Shown in pieces: positions 1-6,705 of a stretch of 9,739 bases of DNA. The notes below the pieces were generated by a model. It ran no database searches. It was not told the DNA's origin and was given only the letters and a program-made list of their open reading frames with translations. The stretch's first letter is position 1. Every line of letters begins with the position of its first letter. Source of the stretch: JALZAA01 sp046727755 (GTDB lineage Bacteria > Actinomycetota > Acidimicrobiia > IMCC26256 > JACDBD01); NCBI GenBank assembly GCA_046727755.1, contig JBKPDG010000057.1:1-9739 (forward strand), in the 5' to 3' direction. Made by a program: the position numbers and the translations under genes.

Positions 1-25
1 CCCCGTCTACGAGATCAACGCGTAG
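1..25 (+). CDS. C-terminal end of an unidentified gene (partial)
   Basis: Reading from base 2, the codons give P-V-Y-E-I-N-A followed by TAG at 23-25. The other two + strand frames show no stop in this stretch. Too little is visible to name a product. The case for a real gene is circumstantial: the stop codon touches a perfect 7-bp hairpin (24-43), and the next gene on the - strand ends at 47. That is the usual arrangement of two convergent genes sharing a terminator. It could equally be chance, since a stop codon in one frame of 46 bases is not remarkable. Confidence 0.3.
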
Positions 26-43
26 CGACGACGGCGCGTCGCT
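24..43. terminator. Hairpin between convergent stops, probable bidirectional terminator
   Basis: AGCGACG (24-30) and CGTCGCT (37-43) form a perfect 7-bp stem with a 6-base loop. The hairpin starts inside the TAG stop of the incoming + strand gene and ends three bases before the stop of the - strand DUF4118 gene. There is no T-tract on either side, so it is not a textbook intrinsic terminator. Hairpins without T-tracts between convergent genes are often called terminators in high-GC actinobacteria, but activity here is inferred from position only. Confidence 0.45.
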
Positions 44-46
44 GGA

Positions 47-850
47 TCAGCTCCAGAACGGGTCGTGCTCGCGATGTCCGTTGGTCTTGGGAGCATCGAG
101 CTCGGCCGCCAACACGGCACCGAGCTGGTCGGACAGCGCGATCGCGACCACGCGTTCCTCGATCGACACCCCCACATCGGGCTGGGGCACGAGCACGAGC
201 CGCCCCAGCTGCCGGCCCCGGCCGAGCACGGGGAGCTCGACGCCTTCAGTTGGTAGCGCAAACTCACCCCGCACGAACCGCCGGCGCGGGGTCTCGACCG
301 AACCGTTGCGCTCGAGCCGCGGCAAAGGTGCACTAAACGGGGGCTGCTCGAACTCGCAGGACCGCAGAGACAACAGCTGCGACAGCTCGGCGCGTACCGA
401 CGCCAAGAAGTCGTCCGTCCGGGCGCCCGCCGCGACCTGCTCTGCCACGCGGTGCAGGCGGGCGATCTCGTCGCGTCCGCGCCGGGACTGCCGGTATCCA
501 CGGTGCGCCCACACCACGATCTCCCCGACGATCAGCCCGACCGCGGCGAGGAGCACTGTCGTGATGATGTCCTCGGCTTGGTCCATGGTCAGCGAACCAT
601 ACGGACGAGTGAGGAAGAAGTCGTAGGACAGTGCCGACACCACAGCGGCGGAGACGCCGGTCCACCGACCGCCGAGCGCGGCGGCGAGGACGACGACGAC
701 AACGAACACAAGCGCCGCGTTCACGTCTGCGATGTGCTCCCGGAAGGGGACAAGCGCACTGGCAACGGCGATGGGCCCGAGGGCGGCCACGCCGAGGCCG
801 GCGACGACGAGCCGGTCGTCGGGTCCGTCGGGCGGCCGCTCGCTCCTCAC
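47..850 (-). CDS. DUF4118 (KdpD-like) membrane protein without kinase domain
   Basis: This 267-residue protein resembles the four-helix membrane module of the potassium sensor KdpD (DUF4118). Hydrophobic segments lie near residues 14-34, 43-60, 63-78 and 94-114. The stretch S-Y-D-F-F-L-T-R-P (75-83) followed by M-D-Q-A-E-D is the DUF4118 signature seen in KdpD as F-D-F-F-F-T-P-P. A charged, probably helical linker (117-140) leads into a soluble region (about 141-255) that may be a degenerate GAF-like domain. KdpD's N-terminal KdpD/Usp domains and its C-terminal HisKA and ATPase domains are absent, and no H-box or N-box is visible. It is therefore not a kinase by itself. The start is GTG at 848-850. 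A GGGAGG sits almost against it, closer than the normal Shine-Dalgarno spacing, so the exact start is uncertain. It lies 109 bp downstream of dedA on the same strand and may share its transcript. Ligand and partner are unknown. Confidence 0.8.
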   Translation of the reverse strand: MRSERPPDGPDDRLVVAGLGVAALGPIAVASALVPFREHIADVNAALVFVVVVVLAAALGGRWTGVSAAVVSALSYDFFLTRPYGSLTMDQAEDIITTVLLAAVGLIVGEIVVWAHRGYRQSRRGRDEIARLHRVAEQVAAGARTDDFLASVRAELSQLLSLRSCEFEQPPFSAPLPRLERNGSVETPRRRFVRGEFALPTEGVELPVLGRGRQLGRLVLVPQPDVGVSIEERVVAIALSDQLGAVLAAELDAPKTNGHREHDPFWS

Positions 851-959
851 CCCTCCCGTCTTACGCCCGCCGGGGGGTGCCGGGAACGGCCCTGACGCCT
901 TCCTAACCTCGCCCTCCCGGAATCTGACGTCCCCTTGACGGAAGGGCGGGCGGCCGCCT

Positions 960-1655
960 TCAGTCCTCGGTGACCGCCCGGTGGAGCTCGGCGGCCTCGG
1001 CTTCGGCGTCGGCGGCCGTCACGGCGGCCGCGGCGCGGTTGCGACGGCGCTCCCGCAGGGCCTCGATCACAGGAGGCAGGATCGACAGCACGACGATGAC
1101 GGCGATGATCGGCAGGAGGTACTTGTCGATGTCCTCGCCGATGGCTTCGCCGAGGATGTAGCCGGCCAGCGTCACGCCCACACCCCAGACGAGCCCGCCT
1201 ACGACGTTGTAGGTCGTGAACGTGCGCCGGTTCATCTCGCCCACGCCGGCAAGCACGGGCGCGAACGTGCGCACGATCGGCACGAAGCGCGCGAGGAGAA
1301 TCGTCTTCGGGCCGTGCTTCTCGAAGAACTCCTTGGTGCGCTCCACGTACTTCTGTTTGAAGATGCGCGAGTCGGGACGACGAAACAGCGCGGGTCCCGC
1401 GCGCTGACCGATCGTGTATCCGACTTGGTCGCCGATCACGGCGGCGAGGAAACAACCGACGAGAATCACCGCGATGTTGAGATCGCCTTGCGAAGCAAGG
1501 ATGCCGGCGGTGAAGAGCAGCGAGTCGCCGGGAAGGAAGAACCCGATCAACAACCCCGTCTCGGCGAAGATGATGAGAAAGAGCCCGATCGTCGCCCATG
1601 GGCCGAACGATTCCAGGAGATCCCTGGGATCGAGGCTCAGTGCCACCAGGTGCAT
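960..1655 (-). CDS. DedA family integral membrane protein
   Basis: This 231-residue membrane protein belongs to the DedA/SNARE-associated superfamily, whose members act at the cytoplasmic membrane. Some are proton-dependent transporters and some are undecaprenyl-phosphate or lipid flippases. The hallmark residues are present: E32 and L-P-G-D (41-44) in the first half, and A-R-F-V-P-I-V-R (122-129) followed by A-G in the second. E32, D44, R123 and R129 have the same relative spacing as E39, D51, R130 and R136, the residues reported essential in E. coli YqjA. Membrane segments run near 18-40, 45-75, 130-168 and 180-200. The tail after 205 is Arg-rich, then Ala/Glu-rich and soluble. I chose ATG at 1653-1655. 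An in-frame extension to 1793 adds 46 residues unlike the family and would cross most of the shared promoter region. No Shine-Dalgarno precedes the ATG; TATCGT lies 8 bases upstream, suggesting a leaderless message. The substrate cannot be read from sequence. Confidence 0.9.
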   Translation of the reverse strand: MHLVALSLDPRDLLESFGPWATIGLFLIIFAETGLLIGFFLPGDSLLFTAGILASQGDLNIAVILVGCFLAAVIGDQVGYTIGQRAGPALFRRPDSRIFKQKYVERTKEFFEKHGPKTILLARFVPIVRTFAPVLAGVGEMNRRTFTTYNVVGGLVWGVGVTLAGYILGEAIGEDIDKYLLPIIAVIVVLSILPPVIEALRERRRNRAAAAVTAADAEAEAAELHRAVTED

Positions 1656-1663
1656 GGCCCGAC

Positions 1664-1669
1664 ACGATA
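1664..1669 (-). promoter_or_regulatory. Possible -10 element of leaderless dedA transcript
   Basis: On the - strand, TATCGT matches TAnnnT and ends 8 bases before the dedA ATG, which would put transcription initiation at or next to the start codon. This agrees with the absence of a Shine-Dalgarno sequence. I see no convincing -35 hexamer 16-18 bases upstream, so the call rests on the -10 and its spacing. Confidence 0.35.
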
Positions 1670-1718
1670 GACAAGAAGGAACCGGTGGCGTGATCCGGGT
1701 AGTGAGCGCAGGGAATGT

Positions 1719-1749
1719 TTGACACGGGTACCCGGTTCGTGGCACCACG
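1719..1749. promoter_or_regulatory. Divergent dedA/topA control region: TTGACA box plus two adjacent dyads
   Basis: TTGACA (1719-1724, + strand) is a perfect -35 consensus pointing toward topA. It is followed immediately by the 10-bp perfect palindrome CGGGTACCCG (1725-1734) and then by an inverted repeat CGTGG-CA-CCACG (1738-1749). The dyad centres are 14 bp apart. No good -10 hexamer is found 16-18 bp after TTGACA (the spot reads GCACCA), so the -35 alone does not establish a promoter. The dyads sit where a repressor or supercoiling-responsive factor would act on topA. That role is inferred. Confidence 0.35.
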
Positions 1750-1807
1750 GTGAGGCCGACTTCCCCCGGTTGGCCCGTTTGTACCCAATGCAACGAGGAT
1801 CTCGCGC

Positions 1808-4627
1808 ATGCCCAAGCCGCTCGTGATCGTCGAGTCTCCGGCGAAGGCCCGCACCATCGCGGGCTACCTCGGCGCGGACTACGTCGTGGAGTCGAGCGTT
1901 GGTCACATTCGTGACCTTCCCGGCAACGCGAGTGAAGTTCCGAAGAAGTACAAGGGAACCGACGCCGGACGCCTCGGGATCGACGTGGACAATGAGTTCC
2001 AACCGATCTACGTCGTCCCCAAGAAGAAGAAAGAAGTAGTCAAGGAGCTCAAGTCCGCGCTGCAGGGCGCGAGCGAGCTCTATCTCGCGACCGACGAGGA
2101 CCGCGAGGGCGAGGCGATCTCGTGGCACGTGCTCGAGGTGCTGGGGCCCGACGTGCCGGTACGGCGCATGGTCTTCCACGAGATCACCCGCAGCGCGATC
2201 CAGGACGCGATCGAGAACTGGCGGGAGCTCGACATGAAGCTGGTCGAGGCGCAGGAGGGCCGCCGGGTCCTCGATCGCCTGGTCGGCTACGAGATGTCGC
2301 CCGTCCTGTGGAAGAAGATGATGCCGAGGCTGTCGGCGGGCCGGGTCCAGAGCGTGGCCACCCGTCTCGTCGTCGAGCGGGAGCGGGCCCGCATGGCCTT
2401 CCGGGCCGCCGAGTACTGGGACCTCGAGGGCGAGTTCGCCGTCGGCGGAGCCGACAAGAGTGGTCGTTTCCCGGCCACGCTGGTGGAGCTGGACGGGAGC
2501 AAGGTCGCCAGCGGCCGCGACTTCGACCCGGCCACCGGCCAGGTGGCCGCCGACGCCCGCGGCGGCGACCCGGTCGTCCACCTGCAGCAGCCCGACGCCG
2601 AGGCGCTCGTCGAACGGCTGCGCGACGTCGGATACGAGGTCGCGTCGGTCGAGTCGAAGGCGTTCACGGAACGGCCGAAGGCTCCGTTCACGACGTCGAC
2701 ACTCCAGCAGGAAGCGGGCCGGAAGCTCCGGTTCTCGGCCGGGCGCACGATGCGCGTCGCGCAAGGTCTGTACGAGCGCGGGTACGTGACCTACGTCCGC
2801 ACCGACTCGACCAACCTGTCGGACCAGGCGATCAACGGCGCCCGCGAGCAGATCCGGAGCCTGTACGGCGACGAGTACCTGCCCGACGCGCCGCGTACCT
2901 ATCAAGGCAAGGTCAAGAACGCGCAGGAGGCGCACGAGGCGATCCGGCCCGCCGGTGAGCGCATGCGCAGTCCCGACGAGGTACGCGGCGAGCTCGGCAC
3001 TGACGAGCGGCGTCTCTACCAGTTGGTGTGGATGCGCACACTCGCGTGCCAGATGACCGACGCGCGCGCCCGGCGCGTGTCGATCCGCCTGTCGGCGACG
3101 TCGACGGCGGGCGAGGCGGCGGTGTTCGCGGCGTCGGGGAAGACATACGAGTTCCTCGGGTTCCGGCGCGCGTACGTCGAGGGGGCGGACGACCCCGCGG
3201 CCGAGCGCGAGGACGCAGAATCGCCGATGCCGCCGCTCGCCGAAGGTGACGCAGTCCGCTGCGAGACGCTCGCCGCCGCCGGTCACAACACGCAGCCTCC
3301 GGCGCGCTACACCGAGGCGAGCCTCGTCAAGGAGCTCGAGGAGCGCGGCATCGGCCGTCCTTCCACGTACGCGTCGGTGATCCAGACGATCACGCACGAG
3401 CGCGGCTACGTCTGGAAGAAGGGGAGCGCGCTCGTGCCGTCCTGGACGGCGTTCGCCAAGCTCCAGCTCATGGAGCGCCACTTCCCGCACCTCGTCGACT
3501 ACGACTTCACCGCCACAATGGAGGAGTCGCTCGACTGCATCGCGCGCGGCGAGACAGAGTCAACGAACTGGCTGCGCGAGTTCTACTTCGGGAACGGCCA
3601 GCGCGGGCTCAAGGATCTCGTCGGGGAGGAGCACCTCGCCGAGATCGACCCGCGTGAGGTCAACACCGTAGAGATCGGCAAGGACGACGACGGTCGGACG
3701 ATCAACGTGCGGGTCGGGAAGTTCGGCCCGTACCTCGAGCGGGACGACGAGCGCGCCTCGCTTGCCGACGACATCCCGCCCGACGAGCTCACGGTCGACC
3801 TCGCCGTGGAGCTGCTGGCGCGGGCCGCCGAGGGGCCGCAGGTGCTCGGCACGGATCCCGAGACGGGGCTCGAAGTGATCGCACGCGACGGCCGCTACGG
3901 GTCGTACGTCCAGCTCGGCGAGCTCGTCGACGGCGAGGAGAAGCCGAAGACGGCATCGCTGCTGTCGTCGATGAGCCTCGACACGATCACGTTCGAGGAC
4001 GCGCTCAAGCTCCTCCGCCTACCCCGGGAAGTGGGCACCGACGCCGACGGCCACAAGATCACCGCCCACAACGGCCGCTACGGCCCCTACCTGAAGAAGG
4101 GGAAGGAGAGCCGCAGCCTCGAGACCGAGGACGAGATCTTCACGGTCACCGTCGAGCGGGCAATGGCCCTCTTCGCGCAGCCCAAGCAGCACCGCCGGCG
4201 GACCAGGCCGCCCATCGCCGAGCTTGGCGAGCATCCGGACACCGGCGCCCCGGTGCGGGTCCTCGAGGGCCGATACGGCCCGTACGTCACCGACGGGTCG
4301 CTGAACGCGACGATCCCGCGCGGCACTGACCCGAAGTCCGTGAACCTCGAGGAGGCGGTCGAGCTCCTGCGTGAGCGCGAGTCCCGCGGCCCCGCCAAGC
4401 GCGCCCGCAAGTCGACCAAGAAGAAGGCGGGGGGCGCCAAGAAGAAGGCCGGCGGAACGAAAAAGAAGGCGGGCGGAACGAAAAAGAAGGCGGGCCGCAC
4501 CCGCAAACGGCCCAAGAAGCCGCCCGCCACCGCGGGCGAGGTCGTGGCCACGATGGAGGCGCCCCCAGTCGCGCCGGACGACGGCAACGGCCGCAAAGAC
4601 GCGCCCGTCGCGCCCGAACGGGCGTAG
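1808..4627 (+). CDS. topA: DNA topoisomerase I (type IA)
   Basis: This enzyme relaxes negative supercoils by cutting one strand and holding the 5' end on a tyrosine. The 939-residue length is close to mycobacterial TopA. The Toprim domain opens the protein: V-I-V-E-S-P-A-K-A with metal-binding E9, and D96-x-D98-x-E100. P-F-T-T-S-T-L-Q-Q-E lies at 293-302. The active-site tyrosine is Y329 in T-Y-V-R-T-D-S-T, matching Tyr319 of the E. coli enzyme. H-E-A-I-R-P (376-381) and R-P-S-T-Y-A (517-522) complete the core. No CxxC zinc fingers follow. Instead there are C-terminal topoisomerase repeats, each with a G-[RK]-[YF]-G-x-Y core, at about 637-643, 695-701, 756-761 and 821-826. A lysine-rich tail (864-907) contains four KKKAGG-type heptads, and the last 30 residues are acidic/proline-rich. 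In mycobacteria and Streptomyces such basic tails promote DNA binding, strand passage and processivity. GAGG at 1795-1798 lies 9 bases before the ATG. The gene diverges from dedA, and the MFS gene follows 46 bases later. Confidence 0.98.
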   Translation: MPKPLVIVESPAKARTIAGYLGADYVVESSVGHIRDLPGNASEVPKKYKGTDAGRLGIDVDNEFQPIYVVPKKKKEVVKELKSALQGASELYLATDEDREGEAISWHVLEVLGPDVPVRRMVFHEITRSAIQDAIENWRELDMKLVEAQEGRRVLDRLVGYEMSPVLWKKMMPRLSAGRVQSVATRLVVERERARMAFRAAEYWDLEGEFAVGGADKSGRFPATLVELDGSKVASGRDFDPATGQVAADARGGDPVVHLQQPDAEALVERLRDVGYEVASVESKAFTERPKAPFTTSTLQQEAGRKLRFSAGRTMRVAQGLYERGYVTYVRTDSTNLSDQAINGAREQIRSLYGDEYLPDAPRTYQGKVKNAQEAHEAIRPAGERMRSPDEVRGELGTDERRLYQLVWMRTLACQMTDARARRVSIRLSATSTAGEAAVFAASGKTYEFLGFRRAYVEGADDPAAEREDAESPMPPLAEGDAVRCETLAAAGHNTQPPARYTEASLVKELEERGIGRPSTYASVIQTITHERGYVWKKGSALVPSWTAFAKLQLMERHFPHLVDYDFTATMEESLDCIARGETESTNWLREFYFGNGQRGLKDLVGEEHLAEIDPREVNTVEIGKDDDGRTINVRVGKFGPYLERDDERASLADDIPPDELTVDLAVELLARAAEGPQVLGTDPETGLEVIARDGRYGSYVQLGELVDGEEKPKTASLLSSMSLDTITFEDALKLLRLPREVGTDADGHKITAHNGRYGPYLKKGKESRSLETEDEIFTVTVERAMALFAQPKQHRRRTRPPIAELGEHPDTGAPVRVLEGRYGPYVTDGSLNATIPRGTDPKSVNLEEAVELLRERESRGPAKRARKSTKKKAGGAKKKAGGTKKKAGGTKKKAGRTRKRPKKPPATAGEVVATMEAPPVAPDDGNGRKDAPVAPERA
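4418..4501 (+). repeat. Four tandem 21-bp units encoding the TopA KKKAGGT heptads
   Basis: Units at 4418-4438, 4439-4459, 4460-4480 and 4481-4501 encode KKKAGGA, KKKAGGT, KKKAGGT and KKKAGRT. Units 3 and 4 are identical over their first 15 bases, including an A-rich AAAAAGAAG core that stands out in this GC-rich gene. The near-identity at DNA level, beyond what the protein needs, points to recent unit duplication or slippage. Each unit is a whole number of codons, so copy changes stay in frame. Confidence 0.9.
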
Positions 4628-4659
4628 GTCGGCCCTGTCGGGGTCGATGACGCCCCACC

Positions 4660-4665
4660 TAACCT
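4660..4665 (+). promoter_or_regulatory. Possible -10 element for a leaderless MFS-tmk transcript
   Basis: TAACCT fits TAnnnT and ends 8 bases before the ATG at 4674, and no Shine-Dalgarno lies between them. No clear -35 is seen. The 46-bp gap after topA also holds a weak hairpin, GGGGT (4640-4644) with GCCCC (4652-4656), which might partly end topA transcription. Neither element is strong alone. Confidence 0.35.
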
Positions 4666-4673
4666 GACCAACG

Positions 4674-6092
4674 ATGGCGGAGAAGCCGGCACCGTTCATC
4701 CCGGCGTCGCCGGACGAGACCGGCCTTCCGCCTGCGTTTTGGCGCGTCTTCGGCACCCGCTCGTTCTTCAAGCTCTGGGTGGCCCAGGTGGTGTCGAGCC
4801 TGGGCGACTGGATCGGGATCATCGCGATCCTTGCGATCGCGGCCCGGGTTTCGGGCGGGTCGGGTGCGGCCGTCAGCCTCGTGATGGTCGCCCGGGTCGT
4901 GCCCGGGTTCTTCCTTGCCACCGTCGGCGGCGTCATCGTCGACCGCTTCGACCGCCGCCGGGTCATGGTCGCCTGCGACATCGGCCGGGCCGGTCTCCTT
5001 GCGTTGCTCCCGTTCGTCGACAGCCTCGTCGGGCTCGTCCTCGTGTCGTTCGCGCTCGAGATCCTCTCGTTGCTTTGGGGTCCGGCGAAGGACGCGTCGA
5101 TTCCCAATCTCGTCGACACGAAGCAGCTCACGTCGGCGAACTCGCTCGGCCTCTTCGCCGCGTTCGGCACGTTCCCGGTGGCGTCACTCGCGTTCGCGCT
5201 GCTCGCGTACGCCGCCGCCTGGCTCAGCGGCTTCAGCGCGTTCTCGTCCCTCGACGTCGATCGGGAGTTCCTCGCGCTTTGGGTCGACGGCGTGACGTTC
5301 CTCGTGTCGGCGTTGATCATCTTCCGATTGCCCATTCCCCGCACGACGCACCGGCAGGGGGAAAAGGTCGACTGGACGGCGACCCTTCGCGATATCTCCG
5401 AGGGCATCGGCTTCATCCGTCACGATCGCCTCGTCCGCGGTGTGATCATCGGCATCGGCGTCGGGATCATCGGAGGTGGCGCGATGATCCCACTTGGGCC
5501 CGTCTTCGCCGATCAAGTGCTCGGCGGCGGGAGCGCCGCCTTCGGGCTGTTGATGACCGCCCTCGGGTTCGGCGCGGCAATCGGCGTCATCTCGCTGCTC
5601 GCGGTGCAACGACGACTGTCGCGCGTAACCGTGTTCCAGTTCGCGGTGATGGCCACCGGCGTCGCGCTCATTGCGACGGCGGCGACGTCGCACACCCTGC
5701 TCGCAGTGCTGCTGACGGGCGTCGTCGGCGCGTGCGCCGGGACCTCGTACGTGACGGGTTTCACCGTCCTCCAGGAGAATGTCACCGACGAGCTGCGCGG
5801 GCGCACGTTCGCCGCCCTCTACACCGTGATCCGGCTCTGCCTCCTGATCTCGCTCACGATCTCGCCGTTGTGGGCTGACATGTGGGACCAGGTGTCCGCC
5901 GCGGTCTTCACCGACAGCGCCGTCGAGGTCGGTGGAGCGACGTACGCGCTGCCCGGCGTGCGGTTCGCGCTCTGGGGCGGGGGGCTCATTGCCTTCTTCG
6001 CCGGCTTCGTGTCGTGGCGTGCGGTGCATCGAGCACGCCGGCGCGAACGCGAGCGGGTCGCGTCGGGCGTCGCGCCCGAACCTGGCGCGTAA
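4674..6092 (+). CDS. MFS transporter, probable drug/siderophore exporter type (MFS_3)
   Basis: This 472-residue, 12-helix major facilitator protein of the inner membrane resembles the EntS/MFS_3 exporter group. The N-terminus, F-W-R-V-F-G-T-R-S-F-F-K-L-W followed by a helix with S-S-L-G-D-W, is typical of that group. The loop between helices 2 and 3 carries the motif-A-like G-G-V-I-V-D-R-F-D-R-R-R (85-96), here with V where the canonical motif often has a small or Leu residue. Helices 7-12 run from about 254 to 450, with the conserved loop V-T-D-E-L-R-G-R-T (370-378). A basic cytoplasmic tail ends the protein. The ATG at 4674 has no Shine-Dalgarno. The stop codon shares its second A with the tmk start (TAATG), so the two are translationally coupled. 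No substrate can be assigned. Its position between topA and tmk, both replication genes, reflects operon hitch-hiking more than shared function. Confidence 0.92.
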   Translation: MAEKPAPFIPASPDETGLPPAFWRVFGTRSFFKLWVAQVVSSLGDWIGIIAILAIAARVSGGSGAAVSLVMVARVVPGFFLATVGGVIVDRFDRRRVMVACDIGRAGLLALLPFVDSLVGLVLVSFALEILSLLWGPAKDASIPNLVDTKQLTSANSLGLFAAFGTFPVASLAFALLAYAAAWLSGFSAFSSLDVDREFLALWVDGVTFLVSALIIFRLPIPRTTHRQGEKVDWTATLRDISEGIGFIRHDRLVRGVIIGIGVGIIGGGAMIPLGPVFADQVLGGGSAAFGLLMTALGFGAAIGVISLLAVQRRLSRVTVFQFAVMATGVALIATAATSHTLLAVLLTGVVGACAGTSYVTGFTVLQENVTDELRGRTFAALYTVIRLCLLISLTISPLWADMWDQVSAAVFTDSAVEVGGATYALPGVRFALWGGGLIAFFAGFVSWRAVHRARRRERERVASGVAPEPGA

Positions 6093-6697
6093 TGGGCGCC
6101 TTCGTCGTCCTCGAGGGAGGCGACGCCAGCGGCAAGAGCACCCAGGCTCGGCTCCTCGCCGGTCGGCTCCGGGCCGGGGGCCGCGACGTGGTCGAGACCT
6201 TCGAGCCGGGCGCCACCGAAGCCGGCGCCGCGATCCGCATGCTCCTGTTGGACGGCGACGGCCCCGTCGACCCGACCGCCGAAGCCCTCCTGCTCGCCGC
6301 CGACCGGGCGCAGGAGGTGGCCGACGTGATCCGCCCGGCGCTCGCACGGGGCGCCGACGTCGTCAGCGACCGCTTCGTCCCGTCGTCGCTCGCGTATCAG
6401 GGTGTCGGGCGCGGGCTCGGCGTCGAGAAGGTGGAAAAGCTGAACCGCTGGGCGACCGGCGGGCTGGAGCCCGACCTCGTCGTCGTCCTCGACATCGATG
6501 AGGCGGTCGCGGCATCGCGGCGCGCCGGGCCCGGCGACCGCCTCGAACGCGCGGGCGACGAGTTCCACGCTGCTGTTCGTGAGGCGTACCGCAGGCTGGC
6601 GGTGGAGAGGGCCTGGATCGTGCTCGACGGCAACGCCGAGGTGGAGGTCGTCGGCGCGCGGGTCTGGGAGGTCGTGCGGGACCGGTTCGGTCTTTAG
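6092..6697 (+). CDS. tmk: Thymidylate kinase (dTMP kinase)
   Basis: This cytosolic enzyme phosphorylates dTMP to dTDP with ATP, feeding dTTP synthesis. At 201 residues it has the usual length. Walker A is G-G-D-A-S-G-K-S (9-16), with K15 and the family-typical D11. The substrate-site segment reads T-F-E-P-G-A-T (36-42), where many bacterial enzymes have T-R-E-P-G-G-T, so the arginine is replaced by phenylalanine. The D-R-[YFH] motif is D93-R94-F95, followed by S-S-L-A-Y-Q-G (98-104). P-D-L-V-V-V-L-D (127-134) is the strand before the LID, and D-R-L-E (149-152) lies in the LID region. I start at ATG 6092-6094 because it sits directly before the first beta strand (F-V-V-L-E). The in-frame stretch upstream lies inside the MFS gene and is unlike the family. 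The start overlaps the MFS stop by one base, so translation probably depends on coupling. Confidence 0.96.
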   Translation: MGAFVVLEGGDASGKSTQARLLAGRLRAGGRDVVETFEPGATEAGAAIRMLLLDGDGPVDPTAEALLLAADRAQEVADVIRPALARGADVVSDRFVPSSLAYQGVGRGLGVEKVEKLNRWATGGLEPDLVVVLDIDEAVAASRRAGPGDRLERAGDEFHAAVREAYRRLAVERAWIVLDGNAEVEVVGARVWEVVRDRFGL

Positions 6698-6705
6698 CCG
6701 CGCTT

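Noticed and set aside
949..958. GGCGGCCGCC palindrome just after the dedA stop
   Set aside because: It is self-complementary with no loop and no T-tract. Such GC palindromes are common here, so I did not call a terminator.
1656..1793. Upstream ATG extension of dedA to 1793
   Set aside because: The 46 extra residues do not look like a DedA N-terminus, and the extension would cover most of the dedA-topA control region, including both dyads.
1637..3490. Long - strand open frame of 617 codons opposite topA
   Set aside because: It mirrors topA codons, is rich in Arg/Leu/His/Asp without motifs, and runs opposite an unmistakable topoisomerase. Long antisense frames are expected at this GC content.
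4019..5416. - strand open frame of 465 codons opposite the topA end and the MFS gene
   Set aside because: It lies opposite two well-supported genes; the hydrophobic-looking part is the reverse of the lysine repeat. No domain or start signal supports it.
5184..6347. - strand open frame of 387 codons opposite MFS and tmk
   Set aside because: Composition is Arg/Gly/Glu-rich with no hydrophobic core or motifs, and it is fully antisense to genes with clear family signatures.
6092..6697. F for R in the tmk T-R-E-P-G segment as a sign of altered specificity
   Set aside because: All catalytic motifs are intact, and variation of this segment, including the following G-A-T, occurs in actinobacterial thymidylate kinases. 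Noted in the gene entry only.
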